Below, in pieces: positions 1 through 8,529 of a DNA stretch of 64,000 nt. Source of the DNA: Marinomonas profundi (GTDB taxonomy: Bacteria; Pseudomonadota; Gammaproteobacteria; Pseudomonadales; Marinomonadaceae); NCBI RefSeq assembly GCF_020694005.1, contig NZ_CP073013.1:2676578-2740577 (forward strand). Direction: 5' to 3'. The translations under genes and the position numbers were made by a program. The notes under the pieces were generated by a model. It did not search any database, was not told where the DNA came from, and was given only the letters and a program-made list of their open reading frames with translations. The stretch's first letter is position 1, and each line of letters starts with the position of its first letter.

Positions 1-35
1 TGAGGGTTTGTTAATAAATCCATTCTCTGGGAAGG

Positions 36-1025
36 CTACGCCAATTGCCTTGTGCCGCTGCTGTCACTTTGGTGGTGCAGTAAGTTGTCGACGGTGGTTT
101 GGGCAATGTGGTTCAGTGCTTCTATGGTGAAGTAGCCTTGGTGACCGGTGACGACGACGTTAGGGAAGGTGAGCATGAGCTGAAAAACGCTGTCTTGAAT
201 GATGTGAGACGACATGTCTTCAAAGAAGATTTTGTTTTCTTGTTCGTAGACATCTAAGCCTAAATAGCCAATTTTTCCGCTGTACAGCGCGTCGATGGCT
301 TCTTGTGCATGAACCAATGCACCACGACTGGTGTTGATGATCATTACGCCGTCTTTCATTTTTGCTAGGCTGTTTTTGCTGATGAGGTGATGAGTCGATG
401 TGTTCAATGGGCAATGTAGGCTAATGATGTCGCTTTGTTGGTAGAGTTCATCAAGAGGGATGTATTGGCAGCCTTGGTCAATAAGCTCTTGTGATGGGGA
501 TAAGTCATAGCACAATACTTCGCAGCCGAAGCCTTTCATGATGCGGCAAAATGCGGTGCCAATGCGACCCGTGCCAATGCAGCCAACGGTTTTGCCCGCT
601 AAGTTAAATCCCATTAGCCCTTCTAAGGCAAAGTTGCCTTCTTTGACTCTATGATAGGCGCGGTGTGTTTTGCGATTTAGCGTCATGATAAGCGCAACGG
701 CGTGTTCGGCAACCGAGGTGGGACTGTAATCGGGCACATGGAAGACTTTAATGCCTTCGGCTTTTGCGGCTTCTAGGTCGACGTTATTAAAGCCTGCGCA
801 ACGTAAGGCGATGGTTTTGACGCCTTGTTGTTTTAACAGACGAATGACGTCGGCATTGACATCGTCGTTGACGAAGCACGAAACCGCATCAAAACCTTTT
901 ACTAAGCTGATTGTCTCCATGCTTAGGCGACTTTCAAAGTAAGTCATGGACAAGTCAGCATCGTTTGTGGCGCTGGCGAGGGTTCTTTTGTCGTAAGGTT
1001 TGCAGGAAAAAACAGCAACTTTCAT
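36..1025 (-). CDS. ldhA: D-2-hydroxyacid dehydrogenase, D-lactate dehydrogenase type
   Basis: The 329-residue protein has the same length as Escherichia coli LdhA, the fermentative NADH-dependent D-lactate dehydrogenase that reduces pyruvate in the cytoplasm. The Rossmann nucleotide loop GTGRIG is at residues 151-156. The expected catalytic triad of the family is visible: Arg in NTSRG (about 234), Glu in LDVYEQE (about 263) and His in GHQGYFT (about 295). An AGGA ribosome site lies about nine bases before the ATG. It is a single gene, separated by about 130 bases from the MarR gene on the same strand. Another 2-hydroxyacid could be the substrate; the family is certain, the exact substrate less so. 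Confidence 0.85.
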   Translation of the reverse strand: MKVAVFSCKPYDKRTLASATNDADLSMTYFESRLSMETISLVKGFDAVSCFVNDDVNADVIRLLKQQGVKTIALRCAGFNNVDLEAAKAEGIKVFHVPDYSPTSVAEHAVALIMTLNRKTHRAYHRVKEGNFALEGLMGFNLAGKTVGCIGTGRIGTAFCRIMKGFGCEVLCYDLSPSQELIDQGCQYIPLDELYQQSDIISLHCPLNTSTHHLISKNSLAKMKDGVMIINTSRGALVHAQEAIDALYSGKIGYLGLDVYEQENKIFFEDMSSHIIQDSVFQLMLTFPNVVVTGHQGYFTIEALNHIAQTTVDNLLHHQSDSSGTRQLA

Positions 1026-1116
1026 AAAACGTGATCCTGTCGTTTTGTCAAAAAGGGTCTGTTATTTATAACCTATAAACATTGCTCATGCTTGGGTTGC
1101 CGCTACATACCTTGAC

Positions 1117-1140
1117 CTAAAGCAATAGTAAATGCTTTAG
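1117..1140. terminator. inverted repeat downstream of the MarR gene
   Basis: CTAAAGCA and TGCTTTAG form a perfect 8-bp stem with an 8-base loop, 17 bases past the MarR stop codon. There is no clear T run on the minus strand, so this is a hairpin that could end or stabilise the marR transcript rather than a proven intrinsic terminator. Confidence 0.35.
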
Positions 1141-1156
1141 CCGTTAACAGTCCGTG

Positions 1157-1612
1157 TTACTGAGACAAGGTGTCTAGGGTTTTGAGTAACCAATCCAGTT
1201 CTTGGTCGCTGTCTAGGCGCGCCGCCATGACTTTTTCGTGTTCCATGACGCGTTCCGTGAGGTTTTGGAAAAAAGTTTTACCCTGTTTGGTCATAAAGAG
1301 GGCGTAAGAGCGGCGATCATTAATCGCTGGGCGGCGCTCAAGAATGTCCATCTTTTCAAGCTTATCGACGGCGGCGACCATGGCGGATCTGTCGTTACCA
1401 AGGGCTTGGGCGACAGCGGTTTGAGTCAAACCAGGGTTACGTTCAACAATGGCAATAATAGCGAATAGACCAGGACTGATGCCCAAGTCGGAACAGACTT
1501 CAGAAAACTTAGTAAAAAAGTTCATTTGAGCACGACGCAGGCGATAACCAACGAGGCTGTTTAAGATGCCAAAGTCTATTGATGGGTCGGTTTTTTTTGT
1601 ATCGTCAGCCAT
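1157..1612 (-). CDS. MarR family transcriptional regulator
   Basis: The start ATG at 1612 (MADDTKKTD) gives 151 residues, typical for MarR; a longer upstream reading would add an AT-rich, low-complexity stretch and is unlikely. A winged-helix region is seen around GLTQTAVAQALGNDRSAMV, followed by a wing with LERRPAINDRRSYALF, matching the conserved DxRxxxxxLT pattern of MarR dimers that release DNA on binding small phenolic or CoA ligands. MarR proteins such as CouR, FerR and HcaR control hydroxycinnamate degradation, so its place beside a TRAP transporter and a feruloyl-CoA-synthase-like gene suggests control of that cluster. This is inference. It follows the dctPQM genes on the same strand, behind a hairpin, so it may have its own promoter. 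Confidence 0.85.
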   Translation of the reverse strand: MADDTKKTDPSIDFGILNSLVGYRLRRAQMNFFTKFSEVCSDLGISPGLFAIIAIVERNPGLTQTAVAQALGNDRSAMVAAVDKLEKMDILERRPAINDRRSYALFMTKQGKTFFQNLTERVMEHEKVMAARLDSDQELDWLLKTLDTLSQ

Positions 1613-1682
1613 GTCTGTCTCATTTCTTGTCGAATAATTGAGTATTGTAATATAGAACGCCGCTTTGATGTACCTCAAAACG

Positions 1683-1712
1683 ATTGAATTTAAGATAATT
1701 GAATTTAAGATA
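1683..1712. repeat. 15-bp tandem duplication upstream of marR
   Basis: The 15-base unit ATTGAATTTAAGATA occurs twice in a row, about 70-100 bases before the marR start codon. It could be a duplicated promoter or an autoregulatory operator; nothing more can be shown from sequence. Confidence 0.6.
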
Positions 1713-1730
1713 ATTGGACGTTGTATCAAT

Positions 1731-1757
1731 AAAGCGTGAGCATGATGCCCACGCTTT
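1731..1757. terminator. hairpin after dctM
   Basis: AAAGCGTG and CACGCTTT form a perfect 8-bp stem with an 11-base loop, immediately beyond the dctM stop. The T-rich right flank favours terminator function on the plus strand, but its place makes it the likely end of the dctPQM transcript. Confidence 0.5.
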
Positions 1758-1765
1758 TTGAGTGA

Positions 1766-3085
1766 CTAACCGATCAGGTGAACCAAGCCTAGGGTAATGC
1801 CTGGGAAGAGGATCAACAAGGCGACCCTGACAAAGTCAGAGATCAAGAATGGAATCACGCCTTTAAAGCACTCTTTGAGTTTTAAAGAGTCATCAAAGGA
1901 CTTGATAATAAAGACGTTCATGCCCACCGGAGGCGTGATCAACCCGACTTCCACCACAATAAGCGCGAGTATACCAAACCAAATACCCAAATCGGCTTGC
2001 GGTATGCCAAAATCCATCACCATGATGATTGGAAAATAAATCGGAATGGTCAGTAGTATCATCGCCAGACTGTCTAAAAAGCAGCCCATGACTAAATAGG
2101 TCAGTAGCATGCAAACCAATATAGTGTAAGGCGATAAGCCAGAATTCTGTATGAGTTCTACGCCCAAGTCCGGTAATCTTGATAAAGCAATAAAGACACT
2201 AAAAAGGTCGGCTCCGAGTACGATGAAAAAGATCATCGCCGACGAAACAGCGGTGCGCATCAAGCAGACTAATAAGCCATCCAGACGCATTTTTCCATGG
2301 GTAAAGGCCAGCATGGCGGTTAAAATAACCCCAACCGACGCGGCTTCAGTCGGAGTGAAAAACCCCAGATAAATACCGCCCAATACGACTAAGAAAATCC
2401 CCGTAATGTGCCAAACGTCTTTAGTGGATTTGATTTTTTGCGCCCAAGTGGTTTTCTCGCCACGAGGCCCAGAATTCGGATAAATACGCACATAAATGGC
2501 AATGGCAAGAATATAACCACCCGCCGCTAAAAAGCCCGGTATAAAAGCCGCAATGAACATTTTGGCAATATTTTGCTCGGTGAGTACCGCAAAAATGATC
2601 AACACCATAGACGGTGGAATCAAAATCCCCAAGGTGCCGCCAGCGGCCAAGGCGCCCGCTGCTAAGCTGCCCGAATATTTAAGGCGTTTCATTTCGGGGA
2701 GTGCGACTTTACCCATGGTCGACGCGGTTGCCAAAGAGGAACCACAAATGGCACCAAATGCCGCGCAACCAGCAATAGCCGCCATGGCGATACCGCCCCG
2801 CTGGCGACCAATCCATGTGTTACAGGTGCGGAATAATTCTGCGGTGATGCCTGAACGGGTGGCCAGTTCGCCCATTAATAAAAATAACGGCACAACCGAC
2901 AAATCGTAGGTGGAGAACTTAGCCACAGGTGCGGTGCCAAGGTATTCCAGCAAAGCCGGAACGCCACCGATAAGAGAATAGCCAACCGCGCCACAAACCA
3001 GCATGGTTAACGCAATAGGGATGCGTATGCTCATTAGAACGAGCAGGGCTGCCATCATGAAAAAGGCCAGCTCAATATTACTCAT
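1766..3085 (-). CDS. dctM: TRAP transporter large permease, DctM family
   Basis: DctM is the ion-coupled membrane subunit of a tripartite (TRAP) importer in the inner membrane. The start at 3085 (MSNIELAFFMM) follows a GGAGGT ribosome site and gives 439 residues, normal for the family. The chain is almost wholly hydrophobic, about 11-12 membrane segments, with the family-typical region GGTLGILIPPSMVLIIFAV near the middle and LITPPVGMNVFIIKS near the end. Its first eight bases overlap the end of dctQ (ATGAGTAA), so translation of the two is coupled. With DctQ and DctP it forms one transporter whose substrate is probably an organic, perhaps aromatic, acid given the divergent CoA-dependent genes. 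Confidence 0.93.
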   Translation of the reverse strand: MSNIELAFFMMAALLVLMSIRIPIALTMLVCGAVGYSLIGGVPALLEYLGTAPVAKFSTYDLSVVPLFLLMGELATRSGITAELFRTCNTWIGRQRGGIAMAAIAGCAAFGAICGSSLATASTMGKVALPEMKRLKYSGSLAAGALAAGGTLGILIPPSMVLIIFAVLTEQNIAKMFIAAFIPGFLAAGGYILAIAIYVRIYPNSGPRGEKTTWAQKIKSTKDVWHITGIFLVVLGGIYLGFFTPTEAASVGVILTAMLAFTHGKMRLDGLLVCLMRTAVSSAMIFFIVLGADLFSVFIALSRLPDLGVELIQNSGLSPYTILVCMLLTYLVMGCFLDSLAMILLTIPIYFPIIMVMDFGIPQADLGIWFGILALIVVEVGLITPPVGMNVFIIKSFDDSLKLKECFKGVIPFLISDFVRVALLILFPGITLGLVHLIG

Positions 3086-3581
3086 GTTTACCTCCAACGA
3101 ACACAGTGAACAGATTATAAAGACCACACAGTCCACAAAGTGTCATGGCGACCACGCCCACAATGTAGGTCCACCAAGTCGGTAAGGCGAGCAATATGGA
3201 TTGCTCCATATACTCTTTGGCTTCGAAGCCGCTTAAGCCCATTCGATAGACAAAGAGAAATGCCACCAAGGTAAAAATGAGATCGCTAAGCGTATCCAAT
3301 TTATGCAGAGTGCTTGGTTTACAATGTGCGGTGAATAAATCCACAACGACATGGCCTTTTTTGATGTAGCACTCAGGTAAGAAAAGAAAAACCGCCATGG
3401 CGAGGCCCATTTCAGTGATTTCGTAATCGCCTTCTATCGACTGCCCAATGGTGGTTCGACCAATAATGCTGGCGACGGTAATCGCCGCCAGCATTAACAT
3501 GATAAAACCACCGGCTAGCGCAAATAGACTCGACAAACGACCTAAGAAAGATCGTTGTATATCTGTCGTTAATTTGATCAT
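3078..3581 (-). CDS. dctQ: TRAP transporter small permease, DctQ family
   Basis: The 167-residue protein has four predicted membrane segments (about 15-40, 48-70, 90-112 and 130-155) as in DctQ subunits, which scaffold the large permease. The cytoplasmic-loop pattern EITEMGLAMAVFLFLPECY and the later KKGHVVVDLF are typical of the family. The gene sits between dctP (23-base gap) and dctM (8-base overlap), the standard operon order. No defects are seen. Confidence 0.92.
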   Translation of the reverse strand: MIKLTTDIQRSFLGRLSSLFALAGGFIMLMLAAITVASIIGRTTIGQSIEGDYEITEMGLAMAVFLFLPECYIKKGHVVVDLFTAHCKPSTLHKLDTLSDLIFTLVAFLFVYRMGLSGFEAKEYMEQSILLALPTWWTYIVGVVAMTLCGLCGLYNLFTVFVGGKHE

Positions 3582-3604
3582 GCTAACTCATCCAACCAGA
3601 CGGT

Positions 3605-4639
3605 TTAAAAGTCTTCGTATTTTTTGATCAGTGCTTTGGTTTTATCCAAAAGGCGCTGACCCTCGTAGCCATCGTCCGTCATATCTTCTACCCATTTTTC
3701 ACTGACAGGCGCCATGGCGTCTTCCCAGCGTTGGTGTTCGTCTCCTTCGATATAATCAAACGTATTGCCATTATCAACGGCATACTTACGTGAACTCACT
3801 TCATAGTTATCAAACAGATCGCCGATATGACCGGCGAAAGGAACGCCTGAGTTTTGATCAATGATCTTTTGTAGATCGGCTGGCATATCGTTATAGACTT
3901 TTTTATTCATCGAAAACACAAAGGTGTTGGTGTACAAGCCGGTGCCTTTAAATTCGGTATGGTATTTTACTAACTCGTATATTTTCATTGGATAAACGAT
4001 TTCAAACGGTAATACCGCGACATCAAAGACGCCTTTTGAAATTGCGCTGGCCATATCAGTGACTGGCATGAAAATAGTGTTTGTGCCGATTTCATTAAAG
4101 CCTTCAGACATAACTTTATTGGGCGCGCGTACTTTCATACCTTTGATATCTTCGAGTGTTTTGATGGCTTTATCTCTGGAATGAAAAGAGCCAGATGCAT
4201 GCGTATGCAGTGCAATTACATGCACGTCTTTTAGCTCATCTTGCATTTCTGTTTCGCCGTACTCTTGTAATGCCATACTGGTTGCCTTGGCAGTGCCAGG
4301 GATAAAGGGCAGTTCAAACGACGTCATTTTAGGAAAGCGCCCGGGCGTATAACCGGCAATTGTCCACGACAAATCGACGATTCCCTTGCGAACTTGGTCA
4401 AAAAGCTGTGGTGGTTTGCCGCCTAGCTGCATGGCGGGATACACATCAATTTTTATGCGGCCATTGGAGTCTGCTTCGACTTTTTCCGCCCAAGGCGTTA
4501 GGAACTGAGTGTGGGCCATCGACATGGGGGGAAGCATGTGATGAAGCTTTAGCGTGTATTCAGGGTCTGCCGCGGCGGCGTTGATTGACACAAGAGAGCC
4601 TGCCAGTAACGCGATGCTTTTTAGCATGATTTTGTTCAT
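3605..4639 (-). CDS. dctP: TRAP transporter solute-binding protein, DctP family
   Basis: This is the periplasmic binding protein of the TRAP system, 344 residues from the ATG at 4639, which has a GGTG ribosome site; an upstream in-frame ATG would put about 64 non-signal residues ahead of the signal peptide and is rejected. Residues 1-24 (MNKIMLKSIALLAGSLVSI...) form a signal peptide cleaved near AAAADPEY. The DctP fold is supported by HMLPPMSMAHTQFLTPWAEKVE and by KVRAPNKVMSEGF, where the conserved Arg normally holds the substrate carboxylate. The ligand is therefore likely a carboxylic acid. It is the first gene of dctPQM, transcribed away from the CoA-transferase gene. Confidence 0.93.
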   Translation of the reverse strand: MNKIMLKSIALLAGSLVSINAAAADPEYTLKLHHMLPPMSMAHTQFLTPWAEKVEADSNGRIKIDVYPAMQLGGKPPQLFDQVRKGIVDLSWTIAGYTPGRFPKMTSFELPFIPGTAKATSMALQEYGETEMQDELKDVHVIALHTHASGSFHSRDKAIKTLEDIKGMKVRAPNKVMSEGFNEIGTNTIFMPVTDMASAISKGVFDVAVLPFEIVYPMKIYELVKYHTEFKGTGLYTNTFVFSMNKKVYNDMPADLQKIIDQNSGVPFAGHIGDLFDNYEVSSRKYAVDNGNTFDYIEGDEHQRWEDAMAPVSEKWVEDMTDDGYEGQRLLDKTKALIKKYEDF

Positions 4640-4758
4640 TTTAATCACCTTTGTTTTTGTTGTTATCCGTTGCGTTTTATTATTTTTCAACATGGGCTTA
4701 CACCAACGTCCATGGTTTTTCCCGATTCCTTCCTGAGAGTGAATCCATTTTTGACACA

Positions 4759-4781
4759 AATTGTTGTGCTTTTCAACAATT
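4759..4781. promoter_or_regulatory. palindromic candidate operator 1 (GTTG-N7-CAAC)
   Basis: AATTGTTG and CAACAATT are a perfect 8-bp inverted repeat with 7 bases between them, in the divergent region between dctP and the CoA-transferase gene. The core GTTG-N7-CAAC recurs 89 bases away. A MarR dimer is a sensible candidate binder because a MarR gene lies in the same cluster; this is inference. Confidence 0.5.
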
Positions 4782-4851
4782 GTGTTTATAGATTTTTTGC
4801 TCAAGGTATTCAAAAAAGACAATCTTAGCAAAAACGTTTGTAAAAAAAATA

Positions 4852-4866
4852 GTTGTGATGTACAAC
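4852..4866. promoter_or_regulatory. palindromic candidate operator 2 (GTTG-N7-CAAC)
   Basis: GTTGTGATGTACAAC repeats the GTTG-N7-CAAC architecture of the site at 4763-4777 and also shares the bases TG just after GTTG. It lies 55 bases before the CoA-transferase start codon, where a repressor could block the plus-strand promoter. Confidence 0.5.
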
Positions 4867-4920
4867 ATTAATAGATCCCCAACCCACTAAACAACGATAA
4901 AAAATATTTGAGGGTAAAAA

Positions 4921-6489
4921 ATGAGCAAGATTATTTCCCTAGCGCAAGCTGCTAATTTGATCCCTGATGGTGCCAATGTTGCTTGGTCTACCGTGGGCAT
5001 GTCGTATTTTGCTGAAGCGGTTGCCAAGGCGGTTGAGCAACGTTTTGAAACAACAGGTCATCCACAACAGTTAACGCTTATCCATGATTGTGGTTGTGGG
5101 GATGGCAAAGACGCGGGCATGTCACGCATGGCGCATCCAAATTTGGTGAAGCGTTTGATTTCTGGTCACACCGGCCAAGCGCCTAAAATGGCACAGATGA
5201 TCACCGACAATGCCATTGAGGCCTATCTGCTTCCGCAAGGGGTGTTGACCACCATGTGGCGTCAAATTGCCGGTAATAAACCGGGGGTGATTACCAAAGT
5301 CGGTATGGGCACCTATGTTGACCCTTTGATTAGTGGCGGTAAGGTTACTTCCTTGACCACCGAAGAGTTGGTTAAACGCATCACTATTGAAGACGAAGAA
5401 TGGTTGCTGTACAAAAAATTCCCGCTCGATGTGGTGGTGATTCGTGCGACAACCGCCGATGAAGACGGCAACTTGTCGGTTGAAGAAGAAGCCATGTTGG
5501 CGGAAATATTGCCCATGGCGCAAGCCGCAAAAAACAGTGGTGGCATTGTGATTGCGCAAGTGAAATACATTGCCGAGCGCCATTCTATTCACCCTAAAGA
5601 AGTCAAAGTCCCCGGTGTGCTGGTGGATTACATCACTGTCGCGCCCGCCGAAGATCACAAACAAACCATTACCACCACCTATAACCCAGGTTTGGCGGGT
5701 AATTCTCGTGTGCCATTAAATGCCTTGCCGCCTATGCTGTTCAGTGATCGCAAAGTCATTGCCCGTCGTGCCGCCATGGAGCTGAAAGCCAATGTCATGG
5801 TGAACCTAGGGATTGGTATGCCAGACGGTGTCGCGGCGATTGCGGCAGAAGAAAAAGTCTCTCATTTGTTTACCTTAACCACAGAACTTGGCACTTACGG
5901 CGGTATTCCCGCGTCTGGCGGTGACTTTGGCGCAGCGTGGAATGCCGATGCGATTATTGAGCACGAAGCGCAGTTCGATTTTTACGATGGCGGCGGTTTG
6001 GATATTGCCTTCTTGGGGCTGGCGCAAGCCGACAAAGACGGCAATTTAAACGTCAGTAAATTTGGTCCTAAAGTGGTCGGGCCGGGCGGTTTTATCAATA
6101 TTTCCCAGAGTGCGAAAAAAGTCGTGTTCTGCGGCACGTTAGTGAATGGCGCTAAGCTGGGCTTCGAAAACGGCAAGATGAAAGTATTAGAAGAAGGCAA
6201 GGTGCAGAAGTTTGTCGAAGCGGTTGATCACATTACTTTTAGTGGTGCGGTTGCGCGCGCGAATCATCAGCCTGTGGTGTTTGTCACCGAACGCTGCGTG
6301 TTGGAACTGCGTCAAGAAGGTATGGTGCTGACCGAAGTTGCACCGGGATTGGATTTAGAAAAAGACGTGCTAAGTGTGATGGCGTTTCGTCCCATCATAG
6401 CCGATGACCTGAAAACCATGCCAGAGGCGATATTCGCTGAACAGTGGGGCGGTTTAGGCGACATCATGGCGGCGGCCAATCCGTTATAA
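4921..6489 (+). CDS. acyl-CoA:acetate/3-ketoacid CoA-transferase, fused alpha and beta domains
   Basis: A 522-residue single-chain family I CoA-transferase of the YdiF/propionate CoA-transferase type, which moves CoA between acyl-CoAs and free acids in the cytoplasm. The second domain has the oxyanion glycine loop GIGMP at 297-301 and the catalytic Glu at 322 in TELGTYGGIP. The first domain covers about residues 1-260. The ATG has a GAGGG ribosome site. It is the first gene of a long plus-strand series and starts 281 bases from the divergent dctP. Next to a thiolase and crotonase it may activate an incoming acid or recycle CoA from a shortened product; the true acyl substrate cannot be read from sequence. 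Confidence 0.88.
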   Translation: MSKIISLAQAANLIPDGANVAWSTVGMSYFAEAVAKAVEQRFETTGHPQQLTLIHDCGCGDGKDAGMSRMAHPNLVKRLISGHTGQAPKMAQMITDNAIEAYLLPQGVLTTMWRQIAGNKPGVITKVGMGTYVDPLISGGKVTSLTTEELVKRITIEDEEWLLYKKFPLDVVVIRATTADEDGNLSVEEEAMLAEILPMAQAAKNSGGIVIAQVKYIAERHSIHPKEVKVPGVLVDYITVAPAEDHKQTITTTYNPGLAGNSRVPLNALPPMLFSDRKVIARRAAMELKANVMVNLGIGMPDGVAAIAAEEKVSHLFTLTTELGTYGGIPASGGDFGAAWNADAIIEHEAQFDFYDGGGLDIAFLGLAQADKDGNLNVSKFGPKVVGPGGFINISQSAKKVVFCGTLVNGAKLGFENGKMKVLEEGKVQKFVEAVDHITFSGAVARANHQPVVFVTERCVLELRQEGMVLTEVAPGLDLEKDVLSVMAFRPIIADDLKTMPEAIFAEQWGGLGDIMAAANPL

Positions 6490-6521
6490 AAACAACAAGA
6501 ATCAATCAGCGAGAAAATCTT

Positions 6522-7724
6522 ATGTCTATCAAGAATGTCGAAATTCCTTACGGTGCTTACTGGAGTACGCCGTTTACCAAATGGCAAGGTTCATTGCAGC
6601 ATTTGCATTCGATGAAATTTGCCGCTCATGTGGCAAAAAATGAGCTAGCGAAACGCAATATTGATCCGTTGGTGTTTGACTCTGGTGTGCTGGGGATGAC
6701 CGTCAATCAGTATCAATCTTTTAACGGTGCGCCGTGGCCCTTGTATGAGATTGGCGCGGTGAATACCGCCGGTCACGCCGTGAATCAAGTGTGTGCCACC
6801 AGTGCTCGTGGTTTGTTTGCCGCGGCGTCGGAAATTGTCTGTGGCATGGCAAAGGTATCTTTGTTGATCACCGCCGATCGCTGTTCAAACGGCCCACATA
6901 TTTACTACCCGAATGCCAAAGGCCCAGCGGGGGCGTCGGAAGACCAAGTGACCTACAACATGATGAACGATTGTGTGGGCGGTCATTCGATGATGCAAAC
7001 CGGCGAAAATGTCGCCAAGCGTTTTGACATCACGCGCGAAGAATTAGACCGAGTCACTTTCCGTCGTTTTGAGCAGTACCAAGATGCATTGAAAGACGAT
7101 CAAGCCTTTCAAAAACGATATATGACGCTGCCTTTGTCCGTGCCAAGCGCCAACTTTAAAAAAGAAGAGACGGTGGTGACTGGCGATGAAGGCATTTTTC
7201 CAACCACGTTGGAAGGCTTGCAAAAGCTAAAACCGATTCAAGAGGGCGGGGTGATTACGTTTGGCAATCAAACCCATCCTGCTGATGGCAATGCGTCGGC
7301 GATTCTTTGTCGCTCAGAAGACGTGGCGTCTTTAACCTCGCGTCCTGAAATCAAGATAGAAGTGTTGGGTTTTGGGCAAGCACGAGACGATTTGGCCTTC
7401 ATGCCAGCCGCCCCAATCGAAGCGGCAAAACGCGCCCTTGCGGTAGCGGGTATCGATATTAAACAAGTGAAAGCCATCAAAACCCACAACCCCTTTGCTG
7501 TCAACGATGTGGCCTTTGCCAAAGCAATGGACATTGATGTGATGACCATGAACAACTACGGCTGCTCGTTAATTTGGGGGCATCCTCAAGGGCCAACGGG
7601 CATGCGCGCCATTATCGAGCTGATTGAAGAGCTGACCATTTTGGGTGGCGGTTATGGTTTGTTCACCGGCTGTGCTGCTGGGGACACTGGAATGGCCGTC
7701 GTAATAAAAGTATCTGATCGCTAA
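6522..7724 (+). CDS. thiolase family protein (acetyl-CoA acyltransferase type)
   Basis: The start at 6522 (MSIKNVEIPYGAY) gives 400 residues, the usual thiolase size; a longer reading would overlap the CoA-transferase gene. The nucleophile is Cys91 in NQVCATSARG. The C-terminal half carries THNPFAVND with the active-site His, then GHPQGPTGMR and FTGCAAGDTGMAV with the second catalytic Cys. The family cleaves 3-ketoacyl-CoA with CoA to release acetyl-CoA, the last step of beta-oxidation. It follows the CoA-transferase by 32 bases. The glycine loop GHPQGPTG differs a little from the common GHPxGxSG, which may reflect a non-fatty-acid substrate; that is inference. Confidence 0.88.
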   Translation: MSIKNVEIPYGAYWSTPFTKWQGSLQHLHSMKFAAHVAKNELAKRNIDPLVFDSGVLGMTVNQYQSFNGAPWPLYEIGAVNTAGHAVNQVCATSARGLFAAASEIVCGMAKVSLLITADRCSNGPHIYYPNAKGPAGASEDQVTYNMMNDCVGGHSMMQTGENVAKRFDITREELDRVTFRRFEQYQDALKDDQAFQKRYMTLPLSVPSANFKKEETVVTGDEGIFPTTLEGLQKLKPIQEGGVITFGNQTHPADGNASAILCRSEDVASLTSRPEIKIEVLGFGQARDDLAFMPAAPIEAAKRALAVAGIDIKQVKAIKTHNPFAVNDVAFAKAMDIDVMTMNNYGCSLIWGHPQGPTGMRAIIELIEELTILGGGYGLFTGCAAGDTGMAVVIKVSDR

Positions 7725-7748
7725 TTATAAGATTAAAGGTAATCCAAG

Positions 7749-8507
7749 ATGACATATCAATTTATTAATTATTCCGTAGAAAATGGCGTGGCGCATTTGC
7801 AGCTTAATCGCCCTGAGAAGAAAAACGCCATCAATGACAGCTTGTGTCTTGAGATTGAGCACGTTTTTTTGAATTTAGCCGATGAGGTCAATGTCATTGT
7901 GCTGTCTGGTGCGGGCCCTGAATTTTGTTCTGGTTTGGATCTTTTAGAGCACAAAGCGCGCGAACCTTTCCAAGTGGTGAAGCATTCGCAAATGTGGCAT
8001 CGCGTGTTTGGTCACATTCGTGAGTCAGGTATTCCGGTGGTGGCGGCCATGCACGGCGCGGTGATTGGCGGCGGTTTGGAATTGGCGATTTGTGCCCATG
8101 TTCGTGTCACCGAAGAAAACACCTTTTACCGTTTGCCGGAAGGCAAGCATGGCATTTTTGTGGGAGGCGGTGCGTCGGTTAATGTGGCGAATGTGATTGG
8201 CGTCAGCCGCATGACCGAAATGATGCTGACGGGTCGAGATGTAAAAGCCGATGAAGGTTTGCGTATTGGTCTAGCGCATTATGTGGTGGGTAATGGTGAG
8301 GCTTTGGCAAAAGCTTTCGAGATCGCCCAAGGCATTGGCAAGAACTCCAAATATTCTAACTGGGCAATGACCACAGGACTGAGCCGTATTAGCAATATGT
8401 CGGCACAGGAAGGTTTGTACACCGAGTCATTGATTTGCGGTATTACGCAAACCAGCGACGAAGTAAAAGCCCGTATTGATGCGTTTTTGAATCGTAAAAA
8501 AAGCTAA
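7749..8507 (+). CDS. enoyl-CoA hydratase/isomerase (crotonase) family protein
   Basis: This 252-residue crotonase-fold protein starts with an AAGG ribosome site before the ATG. The N-terminal RPEKKNAIND and the CoA-binding oxyanion segments SGLDLLEHKA and AVIGGGLELAICAHVRV are clear. Both usual acid positions are filled: Glu in GGGLELA and Glu in RLPEGKHGIF, so hydratase activity is plausible. It would hydrate the 2-enoyl-CoA made by the acyl-CoA dehydrogenase downstream. It lies 25 bases after the thiolase gene and just before the tandem repeat array. Confidence 0.88.
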   Translation: MTYQFINYSVENGVAHLQLNRPEKKNAINDSLCLEIEHVFLNLADEVNVIVLSGAGPEFCSGLDLLEHKAREPFQVVKHSQMWHRVFGHIRESGIPVVAAMHGAVIGGGLELAICAHVRVTEENTFYRLPEGKHGIFVGGGASVNVANVIGVSRMTEMMLTGRDVKADEGLRIGLAHYVVGNGEALAKAFEIAQGIGKNSKYSNWAMTTGLSRISNMSAQEGLYTESLICGITQTSDEVKARIDAFLNRKKS

Positions 8508-8529
8508 GAAGTTTATGCATAGCATGAAT

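Noticed and set aside
1613..1729. N-terminal extension of the MarR protein
   Set aside because: The extension is encoded by the AT-rich tandem duplication and matches no MarR N-terminus.
4640..4831. N-terminal extension of DctP by 64 residues
   Set aside because: It would place a polar, Lys/Asn-rich stretch before the signal peptide; the internal ATG has its own ribosome site.
5122..5664. Long minus-strand open frame (180 codons) within the CoA-transferase gene
   Set aside because: It is antisense to a clear enzyme gene, has a His/Arg/Asn-rich composition without any recognisable domain, and no ribosome site.
6444..6521. Longer thiolase start overlapping the CoA-transferase gene
   Set aside because: It adds 26 residues unlike thiolases; the ATG at 6522 fits family length.
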